NCBI GenBank assembly: GCA_015061365.1
Contig: SUWS01000013.1
Span: forward strand, 1 to 53,011
DNA length: 53,011 nucleotides
Source of the DNA: Lentimicrobiaceae bacterium
GTDB lineage: Bacteria; Bacteroidota; Bacteroidia; Bacteroidales; F082
Direction of reading: 5' to 3'
Shown here piece after piece: positions 17,601-25,326 of this stretch. The position numbers and the translations under genes are program-made. The notes below the pieces were generated by a model. That model was not told the origin of the DNA. It was given only the letters and a program-made list of their open reading frames with translations, and did no database searches. Position 1 is the first letter of the stretch, and each line of letters starts with the position of its first letter.

Positions 17601-19563
17601 TTTCAACCCATGAGTATTTGCTTGAGTTTCTGAAAGGAGCTACAGAAGTTGACTCTGTTGTATTGATATCGCCTACCACAATGAAGTCGCCTTCTTCTGG
17701 GTTGACAGGTCCAGCTGTGTTTGTAGTAGCGCAAACGTCGGCTGTTGCTTCTGATTCGCCAGCTTCGTTAACTGCTGTAACATTGTAGCAGTATTCTGTA
17801 CCTGCTGTTAAGTTTTCAACAGTGTATGTCGTTTCTGTCAAACCTGTTTCAACAGCGTCTGTTCCGAAGTAAACGTTATAGCTTGTTGCGCCTTCAACAG
17901 CGTCCCATGTCAAGACGATTGTTGTTTCACCTGTTGCAGTAGCAGCCAAGTTTGTTGGAGTTGCTGGAGCAGTTGGTTGTTCTGCTTCAACTGGTACGAG
18001 AGTCCATGTCTCAACTGGGCAGTTGCTGCCGTCGCAGTCTCCGAAAGCGAAGTATTGACCGCCAGCGTCTACGTATTCAATTTTGAAATATTTCTGGTTG
18101 TCACAATTTCTCAAGTAGAATGTTCCGTCGCCGGCGTCATCCATAATGAGAGCTGTTTTGTCTGTTGTGCTGTATGCGTCAACGTTCCAAGCCCAGCATT
18201 TTACGTAATAACCATCGGCATTACGGAAATAAACCTGATTGTTTGTACCTTCTTCAATAGTGAAGATTTGTGCATTGCTTTCTGCGAAGTCAGCAACACC
18301 AACACCGCCAAAAGCACCAGATTCGTGTTTTGTATTATTGAATGCGTGGAGGTATTTGCCTGTTGTGCTAGCTTTGATACGATATTGAACTACTTCTGGT
18401 TCTATTGGATCTACAGGTTCTTCGCCTGAAGCATCGCCAGTCAAAACTAAATTGTCGACAGATACAAAGTAACCGTTTGAGCAATTGAAGTGACGTATTG
18501 CGATATAGACATTTTGTCCTGCGTATGCACTGAGGTCAACTGTTTGGTCTTTACCGCCGCTTCCAGTATATGATTCTTCGAATACTGTAGTGAAATTTAC
18601 TCCGTCTTCTGAGATGGTTACACCGTAATGTTCTTCCCATGGACATGCAACATGGAATGTCAATTCTGAATTTGATACGATTGAATATTTTTCATTTGTA
18701 ACCAAGTAGTTGTCAGGTGTAAGGGCTACATTCTGATAACCTCCTGGAAGTATTCCGTATGATTGTGATGATGCTTTATAACCGTCAAAGCCATTGCCAT
18801 CTATAAACCAGTTCAGTCCGTCGCCGTCAGCGTCGATCAATGTGAAGTCTGATAAGTTTTCGTTTTCGAAGTCGAAGCTGAATGTTGTAGCATATTCTGA
18901 TCCTGGTTCTTCTGGATCTTCGCCTGATGCTGCGAATGTGAATTGTGATTGTATAACATGATTTAAGTTGTCAAATTTAGATGTAACTGTAATATTAGTT
19001 GCATCAAAAACTTCTGTATCGTTATAGTATACAAGACTTCTGACATCAGTTGTATTGTGTTTGTAAAAACTACCTACAGCACTGTTCCAAGAACCTTCTG
19101 CATGTATGCATAGTATAACGTTCTTTCCTGTTTCATAGTTAAATGGAGTGTCAAAAGTTATTGTTGTCCAAGTATCTTTAGGTTGAACTGTTACTTCGCC
19201 ATTAAATACAAGATCAGCATTTGTCATATTAACCCAATCTGTTGCGCTAACAAAAGATGCTTTGTCTGTATTTATCATGTAAATTCTAAAATTACGAGTT
19301 ACTGTTATTGGTGTGCTATAACTTTGCAAATCTTTAGCACTTTTAAATGCGTAACTTGTAATACTACCAGTCTTGCCCTGAAAATCTTCGGCTAAGAAGA
19401 TCTGTTCAGAGATAGTATTATCGTAGTTAGTATTTAATGGAATAAAAGCTTGTACTTCTGTTCCGCTTCCGATTGTGATTGTTTCCTGTGCTCTAAGCGA
19501 GTTTAGACTCACTCCTCCAAGGATGGTTAAGAGCATCATCAAAAAAATAAATTTTTTCTTCAT
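11689..19563 (-). CDS. Giant T9SS adhesin with cleaved-adhesin and Fn3 domains
   Basis: A secreted protein of 2624 residues. After a signal peptide (about 1-25) it has at least five gingipain/HagA-type cleaved-adhesin domains, recognisable by IDADGDG..NW, PDNYLVT, EEHYGV and the RHFNCS strand. Their IDADGD motifs lie near residues 246, 924, 1194, 1362 and 2037. A sixth, diverged jelly-roll lies near 1640-1800. Between them are a ricin/fascin-like beta-trefoil (about 393-525), Fn3 domains (about 530-612, 808-895 and near the end) and acidic linkers of repeated PEQPED. The last 75 residues are a T9SS sorting domain (IYPNPTKDNINI, ITNTLGQVIFD, YEAGVYMVRI). I see no protease catalytic domain. The likely role is surface adhesion to proteins or glycans, inferred from the domains. 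Confidence 0.9.
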   Translation of the reverse strand: MKKKFIFLMMLLTILGGVSLNSLRAQETITIGSGTEVQAFIPLNTNYDNTISEQIFLAEDFQGKTGSITSYAFKSAKDLQSYSTPITVTRNFRIYMINTDKASFVSATDWVNMTNADLVFNGEVTVQPKDTWTTITFDTPFNYETGKNVILCIHAEGSWNSAVGSFYKHNTTDVRSLVYYNDTEVFDATNITVTSKFDNLNHVIQSQFTFAASGEDPEEPGSEYATTFSFDFENENLSDFTLIDADGDGLNWFIDGNGFDGYKASSQSYGILPGGYQNVALTPDNYLVTNEKYSIVSNSELTFHVACPWEEHYGVTISEDGVNFTTVFEESYTGSGGKDQTVDLSAYAGQNVYIAIRHFNCSNGYFVSVDNLVLTGDASGEEPVDPIEPEVVQYRIKASTTGKYLHAFNNTKHESGAFGGVGVADFAESNAQIFTIEEGTNNQVYFRNADGYYVKCWAWNVDAYSTTDKTALIMDDAGDGTFYLRNCDNQKYFKIEYVDAGGQYFAFGDCDGSNCPVETWTLVPVEAEQPTAPATPTNLAATATGETTIVLTWDAVEGATSYNVYFGTDAVETGLTETTYTVENLTAGTEYCYNVTAVNEAGESEATADVCATTNTAGPVNPEEGDFIVVGDINTTESTSVAPFRNSSKYSWVETYYPKEELGQAMTITSLAYKCATVNAGTGYTLTADEIEIYIGETDNDNHSSSAVWVPQDELTLVYSGANILLGEEEWESFTLDTPYEYSGTRNLAIAVSKSASSYNSAMKFASTTVAKANNYRGNDSNAAYADYPAGNGSTNGSRPIVKIGYGSAVVPEIPATPANLAATATSQSTIALTWDAVEGATEYNIYSGTETVATVTTNSYNATGLTAGTEYCYSVTAVNVAGESEASEEACATPTEAEQSEYALYADFENATLDGWRLIDADGDGVNWKLSTGNGGIVGVGGSNCIYSESWVGGSGINPDNYIVTTATFAITEGSVLEWDVLPNNYDYCEEHYGVVYSTDGEFFYTIWEETLTSFYEYEHRTLELDYIAGKTVYIGFRHYMCSDNDAVCIDNIALSLGEGGEPQIAAGDTWQDAIEVTEYPFAHTPDFANLNNDYTLPGEEQDGADVVYKLTFAEETTFSASVTGANGKVALYAEDFNGQAGPGADNYYGAEEGEDPEQPEDPEQPEGATTFSFDFNDGQMTGWNTIDADGDGENWMVGYNYPVDDITPCLYSYSYYSTSLTPNNYIYTVDTYSISETSVLSYDVRVGNAYWSDEYYGVAVSENGIDFTTIFEEDANSLTTATHRTIDLSAYAGKNIHIAFRHFNCSGNEAISIDNAVLSTEGGSEPEQPEDPEQPEDPEGATTFYYDFTDMSLADFTTIDADGDGQNWYIYENYGIAGHSLVSDSYANYVALNPDNYIYTTQKYAITAQSQLLYKVSCSYTEHYAVIVSTDGVNFTIVSEESLQSNQAIDKTIDLSAYAGQEVHIGLRHFNCTDGFHLLFDNIELTDGAKRANRNSIDNMTVPAGTYYLVASATEAFSVNINVVEEQESDLIPVAQVTATENGANVDVAWTMNRNLEVTDAKSGKSIKLDETRDPSDYTFHSYKVYRANGDNDPIVLAENLTETTYQDATWAEAESGVYKWGVAAMYTANAKREEVTLINEGFEVGYYILPEGWTTYSDPATANQYGNFNSYSSLYSDITAYAGAYSAFTLGGYAEDGSLFYLVTPALDLSSTLNPTLNFHYVCPEFWGSVNTLSVKYGTSPTGPWTDVWTGETTSSWLDETIDLSECAGNTIYVAFCSVESGGWGVGVDNVVVKGTATDGPIPVASEIVWSNAIDKDMTTTVAVNVTTDDGGSVEGTTVRLENVNEPTYVYETTLDATGQYSWTEFRKGTYEVTIALEGYYSCADGEIMEIMDATTIECTMEAKPELVEGLYVSPTGWAMWTVEGSAYDVVFEGETVANDITDKFFQLNVTGLTEGEEYTTTVIVDNSTTEAMEYTWTYRACDNFAGVVNLAATMEEGTATLTWTLPVYENQDPIYEFASNFDDGSLSGWNTIDADGDLRNWQNTSEHANQGFGVNNTYCASSLSYDNSVGALHPDNYLVTNYKYTITEGSTLTYAVCGQSNTYFEEHYGVAVSTTNGTDATAFTTIFEETLERGEVEQGSIQTQWFERTIDLSDYAGQAIYIAFRHFNCSDQWWINLDNVELSNPTRDEDGEWLFYDNGINESAFGFMDYNTGEPQTMYWAIMFPADVISQYAGTQITKVSMYVYEGHTGGVSIHTGGDYAPGTTVHVQEYEVSNTGQYEEIELTTPVTISGTENVWIQFSNTTGYFVAAHSADCGEANGRWMSNDGFTWYDSEWYGTDFGYGTWQIRAYVEGDANPIPDEPEQADAEVLGVMLYRNGELLTEQPLNAESYTDANLAYGNYEYDVRVVYGGEDPSTHYAMSCAETVEVSYEAEPFEIVAPYDLTGEATYNADGTYGVTLEWVIPYCVYDHFNIYRRVDGGTYEKIAETESLTYYDEVNADGTYHYQVTSFAEVDGVEYESEPATAADGSGQNFVEITLTSIEENGVQDLTIYPNPTKDNINITAENMTRITITNTLGQVIFDQEVSSDNEIINMAQYEAGVYMVRIVTENGVAVERITVL

Positions 19564-19769
19564 GATTTGAAATTTTAATTAATATTTGTGTTATTATTGT
19601 TCGCTTTGTATTGGCTTAAAAAATAACCCATGCCATAGAACTACATTCTATGATGATTCTTGATCTATTTACAACTTTTAATTTTTAATTTCTCAAAACT
19701 TTAATTTAATAAAATCAATAACTTAGCAAGTCAGTAACCCAGTATTGTAGCGTGATTAAATAGAGTGCG

Positions 19770-19777
19770 CAAATTTA
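19770..19777 (-). promoter_or_regulatory. -7 element upstream of giant adhesin
   Basis: The minus strand reads TAAATTTG, with a predicted leader of about 200 nt. That leader contains a small hairpin (CATAGAA with TTCTATG, near 19634-19652). The rest of 19564-19855 is AT-rich with no gene. Confidence 0.4.
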
Positions 19778-19855
19778 TAAACAAAATTGGAATATCTGTA
19801 ATTTTTTGTAATTTTTTTTTTCACATGTATTATATTGAAATATATAACTTTGTCT

Positions 19856-20899
19856 TCAGTCTTCAGATATGAAATAGTCCCGTATTTTTACGTCGGGAAC
19901 TTCAACGTTACTAATATGAAAAACATCTTGCCTGCAACTGTTGAACAGGCCTTTCTTTGTAAGATATTCGGCGAGATATTCCTGTTCGGTCTGTCCCGGC
20001 GTGGGAACTAAAAAGGCGTTTCTGTCAAGCGTCACCAAATCCATAAGCGTGGAATATCCTCCACGGCAGATGATGGTTTTAGATTTGGCAACTATTTCTA
20101 TAAATAACTTATCATCAGCATGATTATAAATAGTCACATTCTCAGGGATTCCGTCAGGCAATTCTTGATGGTCTGGCTTAGCTCTTAAAATAAATATCTT
20201 ACCTTCTATTTCATTAGCTTGACTTAAAACTTTTTTTTCGAGTATAGTACGCTGAGGCTCAGGACCGGATAATATAACAAGATAGTCGTACTCATAACTA
20301 TGTTTTTCGTAGTTCTTCTCATAGTTGTCAAATCTACTTAACAGACCTATATATTTTGTCTTTAACTTAGTATCTGCCGGATGTGACAAAACTCCCGATA
20401 GTGAAGGCTCGTTTTCTACGTCGGGAATCCATAACTCATCATAATGTCTTATGTAGCTTCTACTTATCATATTGACGAAAGGATATGTCCATCTGAAAAG
20501 CCGTGGCACCTGGATATGAAGCTGATGTGTAATGAAAATGGAATATGCTTTTTTACTCCAGCAACCGAATCTGTTGTCTGAGATGATGGTGTCGATGTTA
20601 TATTCAGTGACGATTCTTTCTATCTCTGTATGTTCTTTCTTAAAATCTATTAAGGCTCCTGGAATGGATGTTAATAATTTAAAGACCTGCGAATTGCCTT
20701 TGCTGTAAGTAGGTTCGAAGCCGGGAAGCCTGATGAATTTCAGCTCGGGGAATTCTTTTTGCAGAAACGCTAACGGTGCTTTGTCGGCAGCGATGATAAC
20801 ATTGTCGCCTCGTTCCTTTATTTTTCGTATTATCGGAACACATCGTGTCGCATGACCGAGACCCCAATTCAATGGTGTTATGAGAACGTTTTTTTGCAA
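19856..20899 (-). CDS. Glycosyltransferase, MurG/GT28-like
   Basis: A 347-residue GT-B fold glycosyltransferase. The N-terminal motif ITPLNWGLGHATR (about 7-19) is the glycine-rich loop of MurG-like enzymes. The C-terminal nucleotide-sugar site is represented by ICRGGYSTLMDL and VPTPGQTEQEYLA near residues 280-315. Donor and acceptor are not known. It is the last gene of a unit with the DUF2723 protein and lgt. The only usable start is a TTG at 20897-20899 at the end of a family C repeat. Starting further down would remove the glycine loop, and the next in-frame Met is far inside. Confidence 0.8.
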   Translation of the reverse strand: MQKNVLITPLNWGLGHATRCVPIIRKIKERGDNVIIAADKAPLAFLQKEFPELKFIRLPGFEPTYSKGNSQVFKLLTSIPGALIDFKKEHTEIERIVTEYNIDTIISDNRFGCWSKKAYSIFITHQLHIQVPRLFRWTYPFVNMISRSYIRHYDELWIPDVENEPSLSGVLSHPADTKLKTKYIGLLSRFDNYEKNYEKHSYEYDYLVILSGPEPQRTILEKKVLSQANEIEGKIFILRAKPDHQELPDGIPENVTIYNHADDKLFIEIVAKSKTIICRGGYSTLMDLVTLDRNAFLVPTPGQTEQEYLAEYLTKKGLFNSCRQDVFHISNVEVPDVKIRDYFISED

Positions 20900-20975
20900 T
20901 TAACAATTAACAATTAACAATTAACAATTTCTCAGTTTTTCAGCTTTTCAGTTTTTCAGATTTTCAGTTTTAAAA
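20897..20975. repeat. Family C then B array between lgt and glycosyltransferase
   Basis: Four or five AACAATT heptamers start at the TTG start codon of the glycosyltransferase. Octamers of the CTCAGTTT/TCAGATTT type follow and run through the stop codon of lgt into its last codons. Confidence 0.85.
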
Positions 20976-21772
20976 AAACTTCTCGCAACGAAATAGATTC
21001 CGGCGATCAAGAAAGGGATGCTGAGCCATTGTCCCATATCGAGTAACATATTGTCTTCGAATGCGACCTGATGGTTCTTGATGAATTCTATCAATATTCT
21101 TGAGCCGAATACGACGATAAGGAATATTCCGAACATGAAACCCGGACGGCGTTCTGCCATATTCTGTTTATAATATGCGTAAAGCAGATAGACGAAAACA
21201 GCCACGCAGAACAAAGCCTCATAAATCTGGGTAGGATGGCACGCCGGGATATTTTCTATAGGTGTTCCTATCGGGTAGTCTCTAACGAACTTAAATCCCC
21301 ATGGAAGATCCGTAGGCTGTCCGTAAATTTCTGAGTTCATGAGATTTCCCATTCTGATGAAAGCTCCGCCGATAGCTACAGGAACCACTATTCTGTCTAA
21401 AATCCAGAGGTATGGCTTGTCGATTTTTTTCGCATAGATGTAAAGTCCTATAAGAATTCCTATTGCGCCGCCATGACTTGCGAGTCCGCCTTCCCATACG
21501 TAGAGAAATTTTATCGGATTCGAGAAATAATAAGCTGGCTCATAGAACAGACAATGTCCAAATCGGGCGCCGACGATGGTAAAGATAAGCATATACATCA
21601 GCAACTTATCTAATTGTTCTTCGCCGAGTTTTTCTCTCTTATAAATTCTTTGCATGATATAATAACCTACGACGAACACCATCGCCCATAGAAGTCCGTA
21701 CCATGCAATAGGACGGCTGCCGATGTGAAGAATGTAAGGGTCGACATCCCAAACCACGTAATTTGTTATCAT
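20948..21772 (-). CDS. lgt: Prolipoprotein diacylglyceryl transferase
   Basis: This inner-membrane enzyme transfers diacylglycerol from phosphatidylglycerol to the lipobox cysteine of prolipoproteins. The 274 residues show the Lgt pattern: WYGLLW near residue 24, GGLASHGGAIG near 95-105, the signature AFIRMGNLMNSEIYG, then CHPTQIYEAL. About seven membrane helices are visible. It lies between the DUF2723 gene (78-bp gap) and the glycosyltransferase (48-bp gap) on the same strand. The last residues TENLKN are encoded by the family B repeat and are probably an added tail. Confidence 0.95.
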   Translation of the reverse strand: MITNYVVWDVDPYILHIGSRPIAWYGLLWAMVFVVGYYIMQRIYKREKLGEEQLDKLLMYMLIFTIVGARFGHCLFYEPAYYFSNPIKFLYVWEGGLASHGGAIGILIGLYIYAKKIDKPYLWILDRIVVPVAIGGAFIRMGNLMNSEIYGQPTDLPWGFKFVRDYPIGTPIENIPACHPTQIYEALFCVAVFVYLLYAYYKQNMAERRPGFMFGIFLIVVFGSRILIEFIKNHQVAFEDNMLLDMGQWLSIPFLIAGIYFVARSFFKTENLKN

Positions 21773-21778
21773 AGTTTA

Positions 21779-21845
21779 AATCTGAGAATCTGAGAATCTG
21801 AAAACTTGAGAATCGTAAAAGATCTTTCTCAAGTTCTCAGATTAT
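21779..21845. repeat. Inverted family B array between DUF2723 gene and lgt
   Basis: Copies of CTGAGAAT/CTGAAAAC on one side and TTCTCAAG/TTCTCAGATT on the other form a hairpin of about 18 bp with one mismatch around 21797-21842. There is no T run, so it may reduce but need not stop transcription. Confidence 0.65.
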
Positions 21846-21850
21846 CAATT

Positions 21851-24800
21851 TTAATTAAATACACTTAAAAACTTATCGAATTCCTGTTCGAGCAGATTGT
21901 TTAATGAATTGGCTAATTCGGTACGTTTGTACTTGGAAGCCACGTTGCTCATCTCGTTGATTATAGCGAGGTTTTCACGTATGCTTTCACTATAATACGG
22001 AATAAATCTATCATCTAATTCACTGAAATAACGCAGGTTGTCAGTGGAATTATCGATAATCTTATTGATGAGTTCATCGCCTTTTTCCATTGCTCCCGCA
22101 CGATAATATATTTCAGGATAAGCCATCATATACAAATCGTAAGGAACTTTTTCATCTGGGAAAAATTCCTGGCATCTGTCGAGAACAGCTATCGCGGAGT
22201 CATTCTGATTACGATTGACGAGAGCATCTGCTAATCTCATATAAGCTTGCTTTACGAATAGAAGATTACGACGGCTTTCAGGGTCAACACTAACCTCAGG
22301 AAGGTTAAGATTTCCCCAGCGGATGTCGTCGGCCATAAGTAATTCGTATGAACCGTCAATGTATACTCCACCAGCATCTTTATGATAATCGGATGCTACA
22401 ACAGGAATAAATCTGTGTGAGAGTCCTTCTTGGTGCAAGTATTTGTCAATTCCTAATACGTTCTTAATATCGCTCAGACTTGTGAAATATACCGCGCGTG
22501 TCCAATCGTTACTTGCCATGAAGTCTAAAAGCATCAAGTCGTTTTTATAGAGATAATTGATGTTGTCTGGGATTCTCCATACAATCTCATCGACTATCTG
22601 GTCTTTCATGCTTTCTGGTACGATGCCATTACGGACGACAGCCTCTTTGTCGACTGTAAGTTTCAGATTGCGAGCTGGTAAGTAATTGGCTTTCATTCCC
22701 GACATCAAAGGGACCTTAGTTCTTGGGTTGTCACTCTTGATAAATTCGATAGCGTCTTTAAGTTCTACCGGACCTTCAAAAACTTCCTGAATAAATACAG
22801 GTTCGTTTACGCCGTTATCGTATTGTTCTGGCGTAAGTGTAAGCGGAAGTCGTTCTGATTCATATTGTTTACGTCCCATTTGGTGTACGTACCAATAACC
22901 GGAAGAAAGCATATAATTGCAGACGCGTACGTCGGTGCGATAACCTTCGACTTCCTGTACATACCATAACGGGAAGGTGTCGTTGTCGCCTCGAGTGAAG
23001 ATGACTGCATTTTCAGGGAGATTCTTAAGATAATTCTTACCCCAGTCTAAAGCTGAAGTCTTTTCCGAGCGGTTGTGACCTTCCCATCCGGATGCTGCCA
23101 TGACTGTTGGAACAGATAAACATAATATGAATGCGACGACAGCGGCTGCCATCTTGTTTTTCATGAATCTCTGGAAAAGTTCCACTAACGCGAGTACACC
23201 GATGCCGATCCAGATACAGAACGCATAGAATGATCCGGCGTATGCATAGTCACGTTCGCGAGGTTGGTATGGAGTCTGGTTAAGATAAATCACGATGGCG
23301 AGACCTGTCATGAAGAACAGCAGGAATACTACCCATGAGTTGTTCATGTCCTTCTTGATATGATAGAAAAGTCCTACCAAACCTAATAACAAAGGTAAGA
23401 AATAGAATGCTGTGCGGCCTGAGTTTGTCATCGATTTTGGAAGGTTATCCTGATTACCGAGTCGGGCATTGTCGATGAATTTGATGCCGCTGATCCAGTT
23501 ACCGTTTTCCAATTCGCCATGACCTTGGATGTCGTTCTGACGTCCGACGAAATTCCACATGAAATAACGCCAGTACATGTGATTACATTGATAACCGATA
23601 AAGAATCTAAGATTCTGTATGAATGTTGGGCGCATCACCATTTCGGAAGATCCGTCACTTTTTTTCATTGGTACGGCTGTCATCTTCGACCTGTCGATAT
23701 ATTGGTTGTAAGTGCTTATATAAGACGGTTTTGTTCCGTTCCACATACGTGGGAATATTGTCATAACATTGTCGTCATAGATCGGTTCTGTTCCTTCTCT
23801 GTTGTCGGTGATGACATATTTACCCTTAGCCTCATCGCGTACGTAAACAGGACTTCCGTTGTTGGCATCGTAAGGTTTTGCCATGTAATAAGGTCCGTAG
23901 AGGAGAGGCCAACTTCCGTATTGTTCGCGTTTCAGATAAGAAAGCATAGAAACAGCTTCACTTGGTTCGTTTTCGTTGATAGGTGTATTGGCGTTAGCGC
24001 GTATTACGAGCATGAAGAATGATGAATAACCTATCAAAATAAACATGAAAGAAAGTATTGCTGTATTGAGAATCACTTTCTTATACTTGTTAGTGAAATA
24101 AATGCCGAGTATTATGAGAGCAATGAGAAGGACGAAGTAGATAAATGTTCCGAGGTTGAAAGGCGCACCTAAGGTGTTGACGAAGAACAGCTCGAACTTG
24201 CCGCATAATGATACTACCGCCGGAACTAATATCACTTGTATGAAACCGACGAGTGCGACGGCTATGATGCCTGCCACGACAAATCCTTTGAAAGTCACCT
24301 TCTTGTATTTCTTGAAATAAACCACATAGACTACTGCCGGGATACATAAGAGGTTGAGCAGGTGAACTCCGATTGATAGACCTATGAGATAGGCTATAAG
24401 TATGAGCCAACGGTAATTGTATGGTTCGTCGGCGACTTGTTCCCATTTTAATATAGCCCAGAATGTGATAGCTGTGAATAGAGATGACATTGCGTACACT
24501 TCACCTTCGACGGCTGAGAACCAGAATGAATCTGAAAATGTATATGCCAATGCACCTACGACACCTGTTGCTAATACAGCGATCTGGTTTGAGAGAGGTG
24601 CGTTTTCGCCTTCTTTCATCCATATCTTACGTGCAAGCAATGTGATGGTCCAGAACAGGAATAAGATAGTGAAACTACTGCATAGTGCCGACATCGCATT
24701 GATCATAAGAGCTACTTTTGTGACGTCGCCGAATGCGAAGAGTGAGAAGAATCTACCTATCATCTGAAATAGAGGTGCTCCTGGAGGATGACCCACTTGA

Positions 24801-24934
24801 AGTTTATAGGCTGTTGAGATATACTCGCCGCAATCCCACCAGCTGACGGTATTCTCCAATGTCAAGAAATAAACGATGGTCGCAATGAGAAATACTAACC
24901 ATCCTACAATGTTGTTTAACTTTTTGAAACCCAT
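21851..24934 (-). CDS. DUF2723 membrane protein (TMEM260-like O-mannosyltransferase family)
   Basis: A 1027-residue polytopic membrane protein. The N-terminal part has the DUF2723 hallmark ENTVSWWDCGEYISTAYKLQ and VGHPPGAPLF, equivalent to the acidic catalytic loop of GT-C enzymes. About eleven to thirteen membrane helices follow to about residue 620. A soluble region after that includes TPR-like helices near the C-terminus (YEAxx-type repeats from about 895). The human relative TMEM260 is a protein O-mannosyltransferase, so a role in glycosylation of exported proteins is plausible. With lgt and a glycosyltransferase downstream, the unit is about envelope modification. Confidence 0.85.
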   Translation of the reverse strand: MGFKKLNNIVGWLVFLIATIVYFLTLENTVSWWDCGEYISTAYKLQVGHPPGAPLFQMIGRFFSLFAFGDVTKVALMINAMSALCSSFTILFLFWTITLLARKIWMKEGENAPLSNQIAVLATGVVGALAYTFSDSFWFSAVEGEVYAMSSLFTAITFWAILKWEQVADEPYNYRWLILIAYLIGLSIGVHLLNLLCIPAVVYVVYFKKYKKVTFKGFVVAGIIAVALVGFIQVILVPAVVSLCGKFELFFVNTLGAPFNLGTFIYFVLLIALIILGIYFTNKYKKVILNTAILSFMFILIGYSSFFMLVIRANANTPINENEPSEAVSMLSYLKREQYGSWPLLYGPYYMAKPYDANNGSPVYVRDEAKGKYVITDNREGTEPIYDDNVMTIFPRMWNGTKPSYISTYNQYIDRSKMTAVPMKKSDGSSEMVMRPTFIQNLRFFIGYQCNHMYWRYFMWNFVGRQNDIQGHGELENGNWISGIKFIDNARLGNQDNLPKSMTNSGRTAFYFLPLLLGLVGLFYHIKKDMNNSWVVFLLFFMTGLAIVIYLNQTPYQPRERDYAYAGSFYAFCIWIGIGVLALVELFQRFMKNKMAAAVVAFILCLSVPTVMAASGWEGHNRSEKTSALDWGKNYLKNLPENAVIFTRGDNDTFPLWYVQEVEGYRTDVRVCNYMLSSGYWYVHQMGRKQYESERLPLTLTPEQYDNGVNEPVFIQEVFEGPVELKDAIEFIKSDNPRTKVPLMSGMKANYLPARNLKLTVDKEAVVRNGIVPESMKDQIVDEIVWRIPDNINYLYKNDLMLLDFMASNDWTRAVYFTSLSDIKNVLGIDKYLHQEGLSHRFIPVVASDYHKDAGGVYIDGSYELLMADDIRWGNLNLPEVSVDPESRRNLLFVKQAYMRLADALVNRNQNDSAIAVLDRCQEFFPDEKVPYDLYMMAYPEIYYRAGAMEKGDELINKIIDNSTDNLRYFSELDDRFIPYYSESIRENLAIINEMSNVASKYKRTELANSLNNLLEQEFDKFLSVFN

Positions 24935-24983
24935 TAGTTATCTGTTTTATTACTTTTTTCGAAATGATATAACTTACAATTTG

Positions 24984-24991
24984 CAAAGATA
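24984..24991 (-). promoter_or_regulatory. -7 element for DUF2723-lgt-glycosyltransferase unit
   Basis: The minus strand reads TATCTTTG, giving a leader of about 44 nt. The expected -33 position falls in the family F repeat. Confidence 0.55.
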
Positions 24992-25000
24992 AAATTTAAT

Positions 25001-25032
25001 TCATAATTCATAATGCATAATTCATAATTTTT
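25001..25032. repeat. Family F heptamer array
   Basis: Four AATTCAT/AATGCAT units lie upstream of the DUF2723 promoter. From here to 25130 the sequence is AT-rich and I see no gene. Confidence 0.75.
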
Positions 25033-25130
25033 TTACCGTATTAGTTGTATTTAATGTCTTATACACTATTCCATCTGTCTTTTTGTTTATATTAATAAGG
25101 TATAAAAATCTTTAAAAAAAATATTTGTTT

Positions 25131-25164
25131 TTTGTTGCACGTATGAAAAAAAGTTGTATTTTTG
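25131..25164 (+). promoter_or_regulatory. Promoter of tRNA-Gln
   Basis: TTTGTTG at 25131-25137 and TATTTTTG at 25157-25164 fit the -33/-7 consensus with about 19-22 bp spacing. The start should be near 25170. Confidence 0.65.
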
Positions 25165-25193
25165 CACTCACATTCAAGATACGAAATAATGAT

Positions 25194-25264
25194 TGTCGAA
25201 TGGTGTAATGGTAGCACTGCAGATTTTGGTTCTGCCTGTCAAGGTTCGAATCCTTGTTCGACAA
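25194..25264 (+). tRNA. tRNA-Gln (anticodon TTG)
   Basis: A 71-nt cloverleaf. The acceptor stem is TGTCGAA/TTCGACA with discriminator A. The anticodon arm GCAGA-TTTTGGT-TCTGC carries anticodon TTG, reading CAA. The T arm contains GGTTCGAATCC. CCA is not encoded. A terminator follows 19 nt later, then the rimP operon. Confidence 0.95.
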
Positions 25265-25283
25265 CATAAATTATAAATTGAAG

Positions 25284-25312
25284 ACCTGCTACGGAATGTA
25301 ACAGGTTTTTTT
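25284..25312 (+). terminator. Terminator between tRNA-Gln and rimP
   Basis: ACCTGCTAC pairs with GTAACAGGT (one mismatch), followed by seven T. Only 14 bases separate its end from the rimP ATG, and no promoter is visible in between. Confidence 0.8.
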
Positions 25313-25326
25313 ATTGTTGAAAAATC

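Noticed and set aside
17977-18429. 150-codon plus-strand frame inside the giant adhesin
   Set aside because: It is antisense to conserved beta-trefoil codons, has Cys/Val/Phe-rich composition typical of such shadows, and has no promoter.
23519-24022. 167-codon plus-strand frame inside the DUF2723 gene
   Set aside because: It is antisense to membrane helices of a clear gene and has no family resemblance.
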